Assembly (NCBI RefSeq): GCF_000514815.1
Contig: NZ_AZWQ01000009.1
Location: forward strand, 38,299-102,298
Source of the DNA: Salinispora fenicalii
Lineage (GTDB): Bacteria > Actinomycetota > Actinomycetes > Mycobacteriales > Micromonosporaceae
DNA: 64,000 nucleotides
Reading direction: 5' to 3'
The notes under the pieces are model-generated. The model had not been told where the DNA came from, made no database searches, and saw only the letters and a list, made by a program, of their open reading frames with translations. Numbering within the stretch: position 1 is the first letter of the stretch; each line of letters opens with the position of its first letter. Both the position numbers and the translations under genes were made by a program. Below, one piece after another: positions 1-7,844 of the stretch.

Positions 1-30
1 GGGTTCGTGGGTGTGGTCCTGCTGGTTCAT
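1..30 (-). CDS. Beta-helix exoprotein, first 10 codons only (cut by window edge)
   Basis: Reading leftward from the ATG at 30, the ten codons give MNQQDHTHEP, close to the MSYQDTHEP start of the beta-helix gene at 6090-7499. Upstream of both ATGs lies the same GGAAGGACAC ribosome-site block. One base is inserted between that block and the ATG in this copy, so only the region downstream of the ATG stays in register, which supports this start for both genes. The rest of the gene is outside the window. Inferred: a third member of the local exoprotein family. Confidence 0.6.
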   Translation of the reverse strand, partial: MNQQDHTHEP

Positions 31-122
31 CGCGGTGTCGGTGTCCTTCCCCCGTGCGTGGCGAGGAGGCACCAGCCCCGGGGGCAGACCGGGGTGGTGT
101 CGTCCTCGGCTACCGGGTAGGC

Positions 123-144
123 GGTAGCAGCCACCCGCACGCTA
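123..144 (-). promoter_or_regulatory. Conserved upstream block shared by two beta-helix genes
   Basis: A 22-base block here matches 7581-7602 at 21 of 22 positions. In each case it lies about 80-95 bp upstream of a leftward beta-helix gene start, while the DNA between block and gene is poorly conserved. It could be a promoter or operator element; read leftward it begins TAGCGT, which resembles an actinobacterial -10. Function is inferred only. Confidence 0.4.
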
Positions 145-182
145 AACCGACACAAGCCCCACGAGAATGCGAACACGAAAAA

Positions 183-201
183 TTTGCCCAAATCGGGCAA
201 A
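183..201 (-). terminator. Rho-independent terminator of the aldo/keto reductase gene
   Basis: A 7-bp stem (TTTGCCC / GGGCAAA, 5-base loop) is followed, reading leftward, by a run of T. It lies about 35 bp past the stop of the leftward gene ending at 236. Confidence 0.65.
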
Positions 202-235
202 AGTGCCTTGAGGTGTACCTAGAGGGATGATTAGG

Positions 236-1108
236 TCAGCTGGCTCGAGTCAGGGTCTCGAACCAGTCGTCAGTAAGCTCCACCTCAGCGCTGGCGAGGT
301 TCTCCTCCAGGTGCGCCATCGAAGAGGTGCCCGGAATCGGCAGCATGACCGGCGAGCGACGCAGCAACCACGCCAGGGCGAGCTGCGCGGGCGTCGCGCC
401 GTACTCGGCACTGATCGTTTCCAGCGGGCCGCCGGGGCGGGCGAGGTCACCGGTTGCCATCGGGTACCAGGGGATGAACCCGAGATCGTTGCGCTCGCAG
501 TACTCCAGCACCGGCTCGGCGTCCCGAGTGCTGACGTTGTAGAGGTTCTGCACGGTGGCGATCGGGGTGATCTGTCGAGCTGTCTCGATCTGCTCGACGG
601 TCACCTCGGAGAGGCCGATGTGCCGGATCTTGCCCTCCTGCTGGAACTGGATCAACACGCCAAGCTGATCCTCGAAGGGCACCTCCGGGTCGATGCGGTG
701 TAGCTGGTGTAGCGGGATGCAATCCAGGCCGAGGTAGCGAAGGCTCATCTCGCACTGCTGACGCAGGTACTTCGGGAGCCCGAGCGACTGCCAGTCCTCC
801 GGACCGCCCCGGACCAGCCCTGCCTTGCTCGCGATGACCAGATCATCGGCGTACGGGTGCAGCGCCTCTTTGATCAGCATCTCGCAGACGAACGGCCCGT
901 ACGAGTCGGCGGTGTCGATGAACGTAACCCCGAGCTCGACGGCGCGTCGGAGCACCCGGACCGCCTCCGCCGGGTCTTCCGGCATGCCCCAGACCCCCGG
1001 GCCGGCGAGCTGCATGGACCCGTACCCGAGTCGGTTGACCGGGAGGTCGCCCCCGATGCGGTAGGTACCGGAGGCCTTGGCCGGCTGGTTGCTGGCGTGC
1101 GGTGACAT
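236..1108 (-). CDS. Aldo/keto reductase
   Basis: This encodes a 290-residue NADPH-dependent oxidoreductase of the aldo/keto reductase superfamily, a cytosolic TIM-barrel enzyme that reduces aldehydes or ketones. Visible signatures are LGYGSMQL near the N-terminus, the DTADSYGP segment with the catalytic Asp and Tyr, the Lys in VIASKAGL, and the C-terminal IPGTSS cofactor loop. The ATG at 1108 is preferred over an in-frame start 30 bases upstream because a GAGGGA ribosome site lies just before it. It is downstream of the XRE-cupin regulator gene on the same strand, 168 bp away, and could be under its control. The substrate cannot be deduced. Confidence 0.88.
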   Translation of the reverse strand: MSPHASNQPAKASGTYRIGGDLPVNRLGYGSMQLAGPGVWGMPEDPAEAVRVLRRAVELGVTFIDTADSYGPFVCEMLIKEALHPYADDLVIASKAGLVRGGPEDWQSLGLPKYLRQQCEMSLRYLGLDCIPLHQLHRIDPEVPFEDQLGVLIQFQQEGKIRHIGLSEVTVEQIETARQITPIATVQNLYNVSTRDAEPVLEYCERNDLGFIPWYPMATGDLARPGGPLETISAEYGATPAQLALAWLLRRSPVMLPIPGTSSMAHLEENLASAEVELTDDWFETLTRAS

Positions 1109-1276
1109 GCAGGCGTCCCTCGTCGGTCGGCGGGCCAACGGCAGATCTACCTGGTGGTTCTACCCCCGCTGCTGGAGGTCATGCGCGCAGCACCAGCGCC
1201 GTCGATCACTGGTGTCGTCGGGCTGTCGGCACGGTCGGCGCGAGGGTCGACCCGGGCTCGGGCGGGGCCGGTTGCC

Positions 1277-1867
1277 TCACTCCGAAGATGGTCGGGCCTT
1301 GGGCCGGGCGCGGAGGTGGGCTCGCTCTCCCTGCTGGCCGAAGAGGCTGAGGATCTCGACCGGCTGGTCCTCGGCGACGCCGAACCAGTGCGGGACTCGC
1401 GTGTCGAACTCGGCCGCCTCGCCGGGCATCAGTACGAGATCGTGCTCGCCGAGCAGGAGTCGTAGCCGCCCGTTGAGGACGTAGAGCCACTCGTATCCGT
1501 CGTGGGTCTTGGGTTCTGGCTTCCGCTTGCTGATCGGGATGATCAGTTTGAAGGCCTGGATGCCGCCGACTCGTCGGGTCAGCGGCAGCACGGTCATGCC
1601 GTGGCGGATGATCGGGCGCAGGTGGATGCGGGGGTCGCCGGTGGGCGGCGCCCCGACGAGTTCGTCGAGGGTGACGCCGTGGGCGCGGGCGAGGGGGAGG
1701 AGCAGCTCGAGGGTCGGCCGGCGAGTGCCCGACTCGAGCCGGGAGAGGGTGCTCACCGAAATGCCGGTCTCCGCCGAGAGGTCGGTCAGGGTGGTTGCGC
1801 GCTGGCGGCGCAGGGCGCGCAGTCGGGGGCCGACCGCGTCGAGAGCCTGGTTCAGGTCACCGTCCAT
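1277..1867 (-). CDS. XRE-family regulator with C-terminal cupin domain
   Basis: This 196-residue transcription factor has a helix-turn-helix at about residues 12-68 (LSAETGISVSTLSRLESG is typical XRE) and a cupin fold at about 115-180 (HDGYEWLYVLNGRLRLLLGE, then a second motif with PHWFG). Such regulators usually sense a small molecule through the cupin barrel and control neighbouring redox genes. It is divergent from the flavoenzyme at 1948, with 80 bp between the starts, and upstream of the aldo/keto reductase. Regulation of both neighbours is inferred. No operator was pinned down. Confidence 0.85.
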   Translation of the reverse strand: MDGDLNQALDAVGPRLRALRRQRATTLTDLSAETGISVSTLSRLESGTRRPTLELLLPLARAHGVTLDELVGAPPTGDPRIHLRPIIRHGMTVLPLTRRVGGIQAFKLIIPISKRKPEPKTHDGYEWLYVLNGRLRLLLGEHDLVLMPGEAAEFDTRVPHWFGVAEDQPVEILSLFGQQGERAHLRARPKARPSSE

Positions 1868-1947
1868 GGCCAGGAGTTTGCCACATCAGCAACAGAGTTT
1901 GCGGCCACTGCGGGCTGGGGGCACCGTGGCGGCGGGAGGTGGTCAGA

Positions 1948-2967
1948 ATGACCGATCAGCTGAAAGAGAGCTACGACGTGGTGGTGGCCGGTGGCGGTGC
2001 CGCTGGCCTGAACGGGGCGGTGATGCTCGCCCGGTCGCGCCGATCGGTGGTGGTTCTCGACTCGGGCGCCCCACGCAACGCCCCGGCCGAGGGGGTGCAC
2101 GGGCTGCTGGGCCGCGAGGACATGCCGCCGGCCGAGCTCCTTCGGCGCGGCCGGGCCGAGGTGCGCGGCTACGGCGGCGACGTCGTGACCGCCGAGGTCG
2201 CGACCGCGGCTCGGGACGGTGCCGGCTTCGTCGTGACCGTGGCCGACGGCCGGTCGGTACGGGCCCGCCGCCTGCTGGTCACCACGGGACTGGTTGACCT
2301 GCTACCGAGCATTCCCGGGCTACGTGAACGCTGGGGCCGAGACGTTCTCCACTGCCCGTACTGCCACGGCTGGGAGGTGCGGGATCAGGCCATCGGTGTG
2401 CTCGCCACCGGTCCGAGATCGGTGCACCAGGCCCTGGTCTTCCGCCAGCTCAGCGCCGACGTCAGCTACTTCACCCATATGTCCGCCGGACCCGACGAGG
2501 AGCAGGCGGAGCAGCTGCAAGCCCGGGGTGTACGGGTGGTCACCGGTACGGTGGCGGCCCTGGAGACCGCCGCCGACCGACTCGTCGGGGTACGGCTGGT
2601 GGACGGCACGGTTGTACCCCGGACGGCCCTGGCGGTTGGGCCGCGGATGGTGGCGCGGGCCGGGTTTCTGGCCGGGCTCGGGCTGCGGGCGGTCGAGCAC
2701 CCGAGCGGGCTCGGCGAGCACATCCCGGCCGATCCGACCGGACGCACCGAGGTGGAGGGGGTCTGGGCGGCGGGCAACGTCACCGACCTGATGGCCCAGG
2801 TAGGGGCCGCCGCGGCCGGCGGTGCTGTCGCCGGAGCCGCGATCAACGCTGACCTGATCGCTGCGGAGACCCAACGGGCGGTCGCCGCCCTGCGGCACCC
2901 GTTCTCGGGCCGGTCCGAGGCGCGGGTCGCCGAGCTGGTGGCGGGCGAAGGCCGGCACGGATTGTGA
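1948..2967 (+). CDS. Thioredoxin-reductase-like FAD/NAD(P)H oxidoreductase
   Basis: This 339-residue flavoprotein has an N-terminal FAD-binding motif (VVAGGGAAGLNGA) and a redox-active CxxC (CPYCHGWE, around residues 135-141) as in the thioredoxin reductase family. The C-terminal FAD motif ends in GVWAAGNVTD. The canonical second GxGxxA nucleotide motif is weak (GVLATGPRS), so the electron donor is uncertain; this subgroup includes enzymes acting on small-molecule disulfides or lacking a thioredoxin partner. The ATG at 1948 follows a GGGAGGTGG ribosome site; longer in-frame starts would overlap the divergent regulator gene. The 282 bp after it hold no convincing gene. Confidence 0.85.
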   Translation: MTDQLKESYDVVVAGGGAAGLNGAVMLARSRRSVVVLDSGAPRNAPAEGVHGLLGREDMPPAELLRRGRAEVRGYGGDVVTAEVATAARDGAGFVVTVADGRSVRARRLLVTTGLVDLLPSIPGLRERWGRDVLHCPYCHGWEVRDQAIGVLATGPRSVHQALVFRQLSADVSYFTHMSAGPDEEQAEQLQARGVRVVTGTVAALETAADRLVGVRLVDGTVVPRTALAVGPRMVARAGFLAGLGLRAVEHPSGLGEHIPADPTGRTEVEGVWAAGNVTDLMAQVGAAAAGGAVAGAAINADLIAAETQRAVAALRHPFSGRSEARVAELVAGEGRHGL

Positions 2968-3249
2968 ACGGGCAACGGGGCGTCGCGGGGCGGCCGAGAA
3001 GAGGGGCAATCAGGCGCGCGACAGCCGGCTGATCGGCTAACGGACAGGACGCCGGGCGTCACGCCGACGCACTGTTATAGCAGGTGAGAGGCGTGGATGG
3101 CGGGCCACATCCCGACCCTCGGGCCTGGCGGAGCCAGCAGTGTTTCGGTCGGCACCGCCCCACCGCCCCACCGAGCCCGGCGCGAGCGTCGTCGCTGACG
3201 CGATCCGTGCCGTCGGCCCGCCCCACCCACGTTTGGAAGGAGCCGACCA

Positions 3250-3519
3250 ATGGCTACTCCCACCGTGACCGTTGCCCTGAACGCGGCGGTCTACGCTCCC
3301 GGTGACGAGATGAGACTGACCGTCACCTACAGCGACACCGATACCTGCCCGGCGACCGTCACCGTCGTGCTCACCGACGTGCGGGGCCACAGTAGCGCGC
3401 CCGTACAGATGACCGCGGTCATCGACCCGCTCACCCTCACCGTCGTCGATGACTCCGGCCGCGCCTGGACGAAGCTGTCGGACAACGGCGCGGTGGCCGA
3501 CTACCGGGCGGTGGCGTGA
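3250..3519 (+). CDS. Small Ig-like beta-sandwich protein of unknown function
   Basis: This 89-residue protein has alternating hydrophobic beta-strand patterns (VTVALNAAVYAPGDEMRLTV) like a cell-surface or phage-tail Ig-like domain. It has no signal peptide. A strong ribosome site (GGAAGGAG, 7 bases before ATG) supports the start. Its stop overlaps the next start as TGATG, so the two are translationally coupled. I do not recognise a named family. Confidence 0.65.
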   Translation: MATPTVTVALNAAVYAPGDEMRLTVTYSDTDTCPATVTVVLTDVRGHSSAPVQMTAVIDPLTLTVVDDSGRAWTKLSDNGAVADYRAVA

Positions 3520-4556
3520 TGCCCCGGGTCACCGTCACGGTGCGCGACTCCGGCGGGCGCACCGCTACCACCACCGCCGACTACCAGGTTGGTTCGCCCG
3601 TCCTGGGCGGCTACTACCTCTCCGGCAACGGAAATCCGATAGCGGACCTGGCGGGCGGGAACATCCGGTCACTGACCCAGTACCGCAGCTTCGCCGACGG
3701 CTACCTCTTCCCGGGCTGGAACAAGCCCTGGTTGACGGAGCTCGGTGCGGCCGGGATGAAGATCAATATGGTGCTGGAGCTGAAGCACTACGGCGCCTCG
3801 CACGCCAGAGGGCAGACGTTTCGGGTCAACGGCCGGACGTACACGGTCCCGGCTCCGGCGATGACCATCCAGCAGCGGCCCGGGACGACCTGGCCCCGGG
3901 CATACGGGTACGGCCAGGTGCTCTCCGGGCAGTGCGACGGGCTGTTCGCGCGAGCGCTGGCGCAGTATCAGGAGATGGGCGTTGGGGTAAACCTCCAACT
4001 CGCCTCGGAGCTGGACACCGACCACGAGTTCGGCACCACGGAGGCGGGGAGGGCGTACTCCTGGGCGGAGTCCGACGCCCGTGCGGTGGCGGCGTTGACG
4101 TACATCGTCACCTGGTTCAAGGCCCGGAGCCTGCCCGCCGGCACCACCTTCTCGGTGGGGGCGGGCGGCTTTGACCGGGCCTGCTATCAGCGGACCCATC
4201 CGGAGGCGCTGATGGCGAAGCTCGACTTCCTGCAGTGGAATGTCTACGCCACCAGCGCCACCCACACCGCGCTGGCCCGGTTTCGCCGTACCAAGGACTG
4301 GGCGGTCGCCGATCTGGGCCCGATCGCCCTCTCCCGCCCGGTCCTGATCGCGGAGTGGGGGGTCCGGTCGGCTGAGCTTCCCGACCAGGCGGCGTGGATC
4401 GGGACCGTGCCGGCCGCCGTCGCCGCGCTCAACGCGGAGCAGGGGCCACGGATCGTGCAGACGAACTACTTCAACTCCGGGTGGGGTCGGCTGGTGCCGA
4501 AGGACGCCGGTCTGGCCGCGCTCAAGCTGGCCTACACCACCCGACCGTACGTCTGA
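3519..4556 (+). CDS. Ig-like plus glycoside-hydrolase-like protein
   Basis: This encodes 345 residues. The first 25 or so continue the Ig-like beta pattern (VTVTVRDSGGRTATTT); the remainder resembles a (beta/alpha)8 glycosidase of clan GH-A type. Two acidic sites fit a retaining mechanism: a Glu in QLASELDTDHE near residue 164 and a Glu in LIAEWGVRS near residue 279. There is no signal peptide, so export would need another route. Ig-plus-glycosidase modules occur in actinophage minor tail proteins, but no other phage genes are nearby. An alternative GTG start lies one codon upstream. Hydrolase function is inferred from pattern only. Confidence 0.55.
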   Translation: MPRVTVTVRDSGGRTATTTADYQVGSPVLGGYYLSGNGNPIADLAGGNIRSLTQYRSFADGYLFPGWNKPWLTELGAAGMKINMVLELKHYGASHARGQTFRVNGRTYTVPAPAMTIQQRPGTTWPRAYGYGQVLSGQCDGLFARALAQYQEMGVGVNLQLASELDTDHEFGTTEAGRAYSWAESDARAVAALTYIVTWFKARSLPAGTTFSVGAGGFDRACYQRTHPEALMAKLDFLQWNVYATSATHTALARFRRTKDWAVADLGPIALSRPVLIAEWGVRSAELPDQAAWIGTVPAAVAALNAEQGPRIVQTNYFNSGWGRLVPKDAGLAALKLAYTTRPYV

Positions 4557-4802
4557 GGGGCCCGGTGTGCGCCGCCGGTGGCCTGGTGTTGTGGCCGGCG
4601 CTGATCACCCGCCCGGTACGCCGCGGCCTGGTCAGCGTTAGTGGCCCGGTGCGCGGTGGCGGCCCGGGGTGCGGCACCGGGGTCGGCGCTGGCGGCGGTG
4701 CCGGGGTGGGCTGGGGGCCCGGTGTGGTCGGTGGCGCCGGAACCTGGTGGCTGCTGCTCATCGACCAGGAGTTCCCAGCCCAGTGGCCGGTAACCGCACC
4801 CG

Positions 4803-5948
4803 TTAAGAACCTGGTTGCCCGGCCAACTGCTCCCGCATGCTGCCGCGCTGCGCCGCCCGGCTGATGTCGCTGGGCGACACGATCCCGACCAGCCGCCCGT
4901 CATCCACCACGAGTGCCCGTCTGTCGGCGCAGTCGGTGAGCCGGGGGAGGAGCTCGTTGAGCGATTCATCCGGGGTGGCGAGGACCAGTTCGTCGGTGCG
5001 GCAGGCGATCTCGGCGAGGGTGGTGGTGGACCGGCGATCTGCCGATACCCGGCGGACTCGGTCGAGGGTGACCAGCCCGACCGGTCGGTCGTCGGCGACC
5101 AGCGGAAGCGCTGAGTACCGGTACGCGAAGAGGTAGTGCTCGATGAAGTCGGCAACGGTCATGTCGCCGGCGGCGGTCTGTGGCTCTGGTGTCATCACGT
5201 CGGCGATCCGGATACCGCTCAGGGCGCTGCCCATCCGGGCCTGCCGCTCCTCCATCGTGGCGGCGCCGATCAGGAACCAGCCGATCAGGATCAGCCACAG
5301 GCCGGCGAACCCGCCGCCGGCGAAGAACTGCCAGAACCCCAGGCCGATCAGGAGCGCCCCGAGGACCCAGCCGGCCCGGGCGGCCACCACCGACGCCTTG
5401 GTCCGGTCCCCGGTGGCCTTCCACACCGCCGCCCGCAGCAGCCGCCCGCCGTCCAGTGGGGCGGCGGGCAGCACGTTGAAGACGGCTAGCAGTACGTTGA
5501 TGCCGGCGAGCCAGGCCAGCGCGCCGAGCCACAGCCCGTCGTACCCGGTCATCGCCACTCCCGCCGCGATGGCGCCGAAGAAGACGCCGATCAGCAGGCT
5601 CACCAGCGGCCCGATTCCGGCGATGCGCAGCTCTGCGCCCGGGTTCGGCGCCTCACCCTTCAGCTCGGCGACTCCGCCGAAGAGCCAGAGCGTGATGCCG
5701 CCGACCTCGAGTCCGTTGCGCTTGGCGACGATCGCGTGCGAGACCTCGTGGGCGAGCAGGCCGAGGAAGAAGACCACGGCGGCGGCGAGGCCGGCGATCA
5801 GGTACGCGATCCCTGGCTGGTCCGGGTAGGTGCGGGGGAACTGGTTGGCGGAGAGCGCCCAGGCGATCACCAGGAAGATGACCAGGACACTCCAGTTGAC
5901 CCCGACTGGTACGCCCACGATCCGGCCGAGCCGGAAGCTTGCCCTCAT
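4803..5948 (-). CDS. Site-2 protease with two CBS domains (Rip3-like)
   Basis: This 381-residue intramembrane zinc metalloprotease resembles mycobacterial Rip3. It carries the zinc site HEVSH in a hydrophobic helix at about residue 67, a second conserved motif PLDGGR at about residue 163, several membrane segments, and two C-terminal CBS domains (starting near [10 protein letters not shown] and [10 protein letters not shown]) likely to sense a nucleotide. Members cut transmembrane anti-sigma factors or similar proteins; the substrate here is unknown. The ATG at 5948 is chosen because residues upstream are Arg/Pro-rich and unlike the family, which begins at [10 protein letters not shown]. The 246 bp between this gene and 4556 hold nothing convincing. 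Confidence 0.88.
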   Translation of the reverse strand: MRASFRLGRIVGVPVGVNWSVLVIFLVIAWALSANQFPRTYPDQPGIAYLIAGLAAAVVFFLGLLAHEVSHAIVAKRNGLEVGGITLWLFGGVAELKGEAPNPGAELRIAGIGPLVSLLIGVFFGAIAAGVAMTGYDGLWLGALAWLAGINVLLAVFNVLPAAPLDGGRLLRAAVWKATGDRTKASVVAARAGWVLGALLIGLGFWQFFAGGGFAGLWLILIGWFLIGAATMEERQARMGSALSGIRIADVMTPEPQTAAGDMTVADFIEHYLFAYRYSALPLVADDRPVGLVTLDRVRRVSADRRSTTTLAEIACRTDELVLATPDESLNELLPRLTDCADRRALVVDDGRLVGIVSPSDISRAAQRGSMREQLAGQPGS

Positions 5949-6025
5949 CGTCCGGTCATACCCCTGGACCCTGCCCCCATGCCAGGGGAGAAAGGCCACT
6001 GGTCGTCGCGAGATCGTACGAGGAG

Positions 6026-6063
6026 GGTTGGGTCCCACCGCCGGCCGGCGGTGGGACCCAACC
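6026..6063 (-). terminator. Perfect 38-bp palindrome, probable terminator
   Basis: Two 19-base arms (6026-6044 and 6045-6063) are exact reverse complements with no spacer. It lies 27 bp past the stop of the leftward beta-helix gene and upstream of the protease gene. There is no long T-run, as is common for actinobacterial terminators. Confidence 0.6.
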
Positions 6064-6089
6064 TCTGGTGGCGCGGGCCGGGTGGCAGG

Positions 6090-7499
6090 TCAGCCCGCGC
6101 AGCCTGGGACGTTGACGCAGTTGTTGGGTCGGTTCTTGATCACAACGGTGCCGGTGGCGGTGTTCAGATTCACGGTGCCGCCCGCAATGTTGAGGATGCC
6201 CCCACCGTCGGTGACGGCTGTGTTCTTGACGATTTTGGTGGCGAAGAGGGTGAGAATGGCGTTGTCGTTGTTGAAGACGCCGCCGCCGGTATCGGCCTGA
6301 TTTCCGGCGATCCGGGTGTTTCGAAGCACGACTGGAACGGCGAGGTTGCGAATTCCACCGCCCCGGGGCGCCCTGTTGTTGGTGATTTCACTGTCCTCGA
6401 TGGTTGCGGCGCTCGCGCCGAGAACGTTCTGAATTTCGAGGCCACCAGCGCCATCGCCCGGGGCGTTGTTGTCCGTGAGCTTAACGCGTCGCAGGGTGAG
6501 TTGCCCCTCCTCGAAGATGCCGCCCCCCGAATTGGCGGCGGTGTTGTGGCTGACGGTGGAGTCGGTAACAACGCTGATGGCAGCGTTGTCGCCGATTCCT
6601 CCGCCGGCTAGTCCGGAATGGTTGTGGGTGATGCTGCTGTGACTGATGCGTGTGGTCGCATTGTTGACACTGCCGACTCCGCCGCCGATCGCGAATCCGG
6701 TGGCGGTGTTTTTGGTGATGGTGGAGTGTCCGATGGTGAGCAGGCCCGCCGTATTCTGGAGGCCGCCAGCGCTGGCCCGTGCGGTGTTCCCACTAACCGT
6801 GGAGTGCTTGACGGTGGTCGTGCCGAAGCTGGCCACACCGCCACCGTTGTTGCCGATGTTCTTTTTGATCACGCTGTGGTTGATGGCGAGGGTGCTTCCG
6901 CTGTTGGCGAGGATCCCCCCACCGTCGTCGAATGTTTCGGTCTGGCCGCCGGTGATGGTGAGGTGGTTGAGGGTGAGGTCGCCGCCGGCCTCGACGATCA
7001 GAATGCGGAACTCGTCGGCGGCGGCGGCGCGTTCGATGATGGTGTGTTTGCTGCCGTTGAGGGTGATTGGGGTGGTGATGGCGGGCAGGCCGGCACCGCC
7101 GAGGTCGGCGGTCAGGAGATAGGTGCAGTTTTTGGCGAGGTCGAGGGTGGCTCCGCCGCGGGCGTTGGCGAGGGTGATCGCGGCGATCAGCGCATCCGCA
7201 TCGCAGGGGACTGGTGTGCCGCCACCGGGCTTGCCTTTGTCGTCATGGTCGCGCCGGGCGTCGGTCTTGCCGCGGTCGCGCCGGGCGTCGGTCATGCCGC
7301 TGCCGTGCTTGCTGTGGTCGTCGGCGGTGGTCTGGGTGCGCCCGGCGGCGTCGGCGGCTGGGGCGGCGGCGACGCCGACGGTGCTGAGGGCGAGGCCGGT
7401 CACGCCGGCTATCCCGGCTGCCCACCAGCGCCGCCGTGGCCTCGGTCGGTCCCCGTTCTGGCGGGCGGCCTCGGGTTCGTGGGTGTCCTGATAGCTCAT
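6090..7499 (-). CDS. Secreted right-handed beta-helix repeat protein
   Basis: This is a 469-residue exported protein. An N-terminal basic stretch (RPRPRRRWW) and hydrophobic segment (AGIAGVTGLALSTVGVAAAP) form a signal peptide. A charged linker follows with a near-duplicate DARRDRGKT / DARRDHDDK. The conserved GTPVPCDADALIAAIT start of the fold leads into about ten turns of a parallel beta-helix built on strings such as ITGGQ, GGGILANSG and VSGNTA. A conserved Cys pair lies near the C-terminus (NNCVNVPGC). The ATG at 7499 is supported by a GGAAGGAC ribosome site and the paralogue at 1-30. The family includes polysaccharide-binding or lyase-like surface proteins; no catalytic site is evident. 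Confidence 0.85.
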   Translation of the reverse strand: MSYQDTHEPEAARQNGDRPRPRRRWWAAGIAGVTGLALSTVGVAAAPAADAAGRTQTTADDHSKHGSGMTDARRDRGKTDARRDHDDKGKPGGGTPVPCDADALIAAITLANARGGATLDLAKNCTYLLTADLGGAGLPAITTPITLNGSKHTIIERAAAADEFRILIVEAGGDLTLNHLTITGGQTETFDDGGGILANSGSTLAINHSVIKKNIGNNGGGVASFGTTTVKHSTVSGNTARASAGGLQNTAGLLTIGHSTITKNTATGFAIGGGVGSVNNATTRISHSSITHNHSGLAGGGIGDNAAISVVTDSTVSHNTAANSGGGIFEEGQLTLRRVKLTDNNAPGDGAGGLEIQNVLGASAATIEDSEITNNRAPRGGGIRNLAVPVVLRNTRIAGNQADTGGGVFNNDNAILTLFATKIVKNTAVTDGGGILNIAGGTVNLNTATGTVVIKNRPNNCVNVPGCAG

Positions 7500-7844
7500 C
7501 GCGGTGTCGTGTCCTTCCCGCCAGCGACGAAGAGACCACCGTCGGATGGACCGGGTGGCTTCCTCGGCGACCGAATCGTTGGTAGTAGCCACCCGCACGC
7601 TAGCCCCGTCGCAACCGGAATCAGACATGAAATCAAAAACATCCTCAAAACGGACAGGATTGTCGGCTTGACGATGGTTGGCCATCCGGGCTGACGCGAT
7701 GGGTGTCTTGTACCGATATGAGGAACTTTACGGTGAAAGCGCCTCATCATTCGGTTTGGTGGACTTTAACTACTGGTGCGGCTGGACGGCCGCCCCACCG
7801 CTTCACCAGGAGCGCGGACCCGACCGACACGAAGGTAGATCACG
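7500..7844. promoter_or_regulatory. Head-to-head promoter region between two beta-helix genes
   Basis: These 345 bp separate the leftward (start 7499) and rightward (start 7845) exoprotein genes. The block at 7581-7602 is shared with 123-144. The middle (about 7615-7680) is clearly less GC-rich than its surroundings, as expected of promoters, but I could not assign -35/-10 boxes with confidence. No coding sequence is supported here; the reading frame that extends the leftward gene upstream is not conserved in the paralogue. Confidence 0.5.

Noticed and set aside
236..1138. Longer start for the aldo/keto reductase
   Set aside because: The upstream residues are Arg-rich, and the ribosome site fits the ATG at 1108.
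7500..7685. Longer N-terminus for the beta-helix gene at 6090-7499
   Set aside because: In the paralogue at the window start a one-base insertion breaks this frame upstream of the ATG, and a signal peptide would lie too deep.
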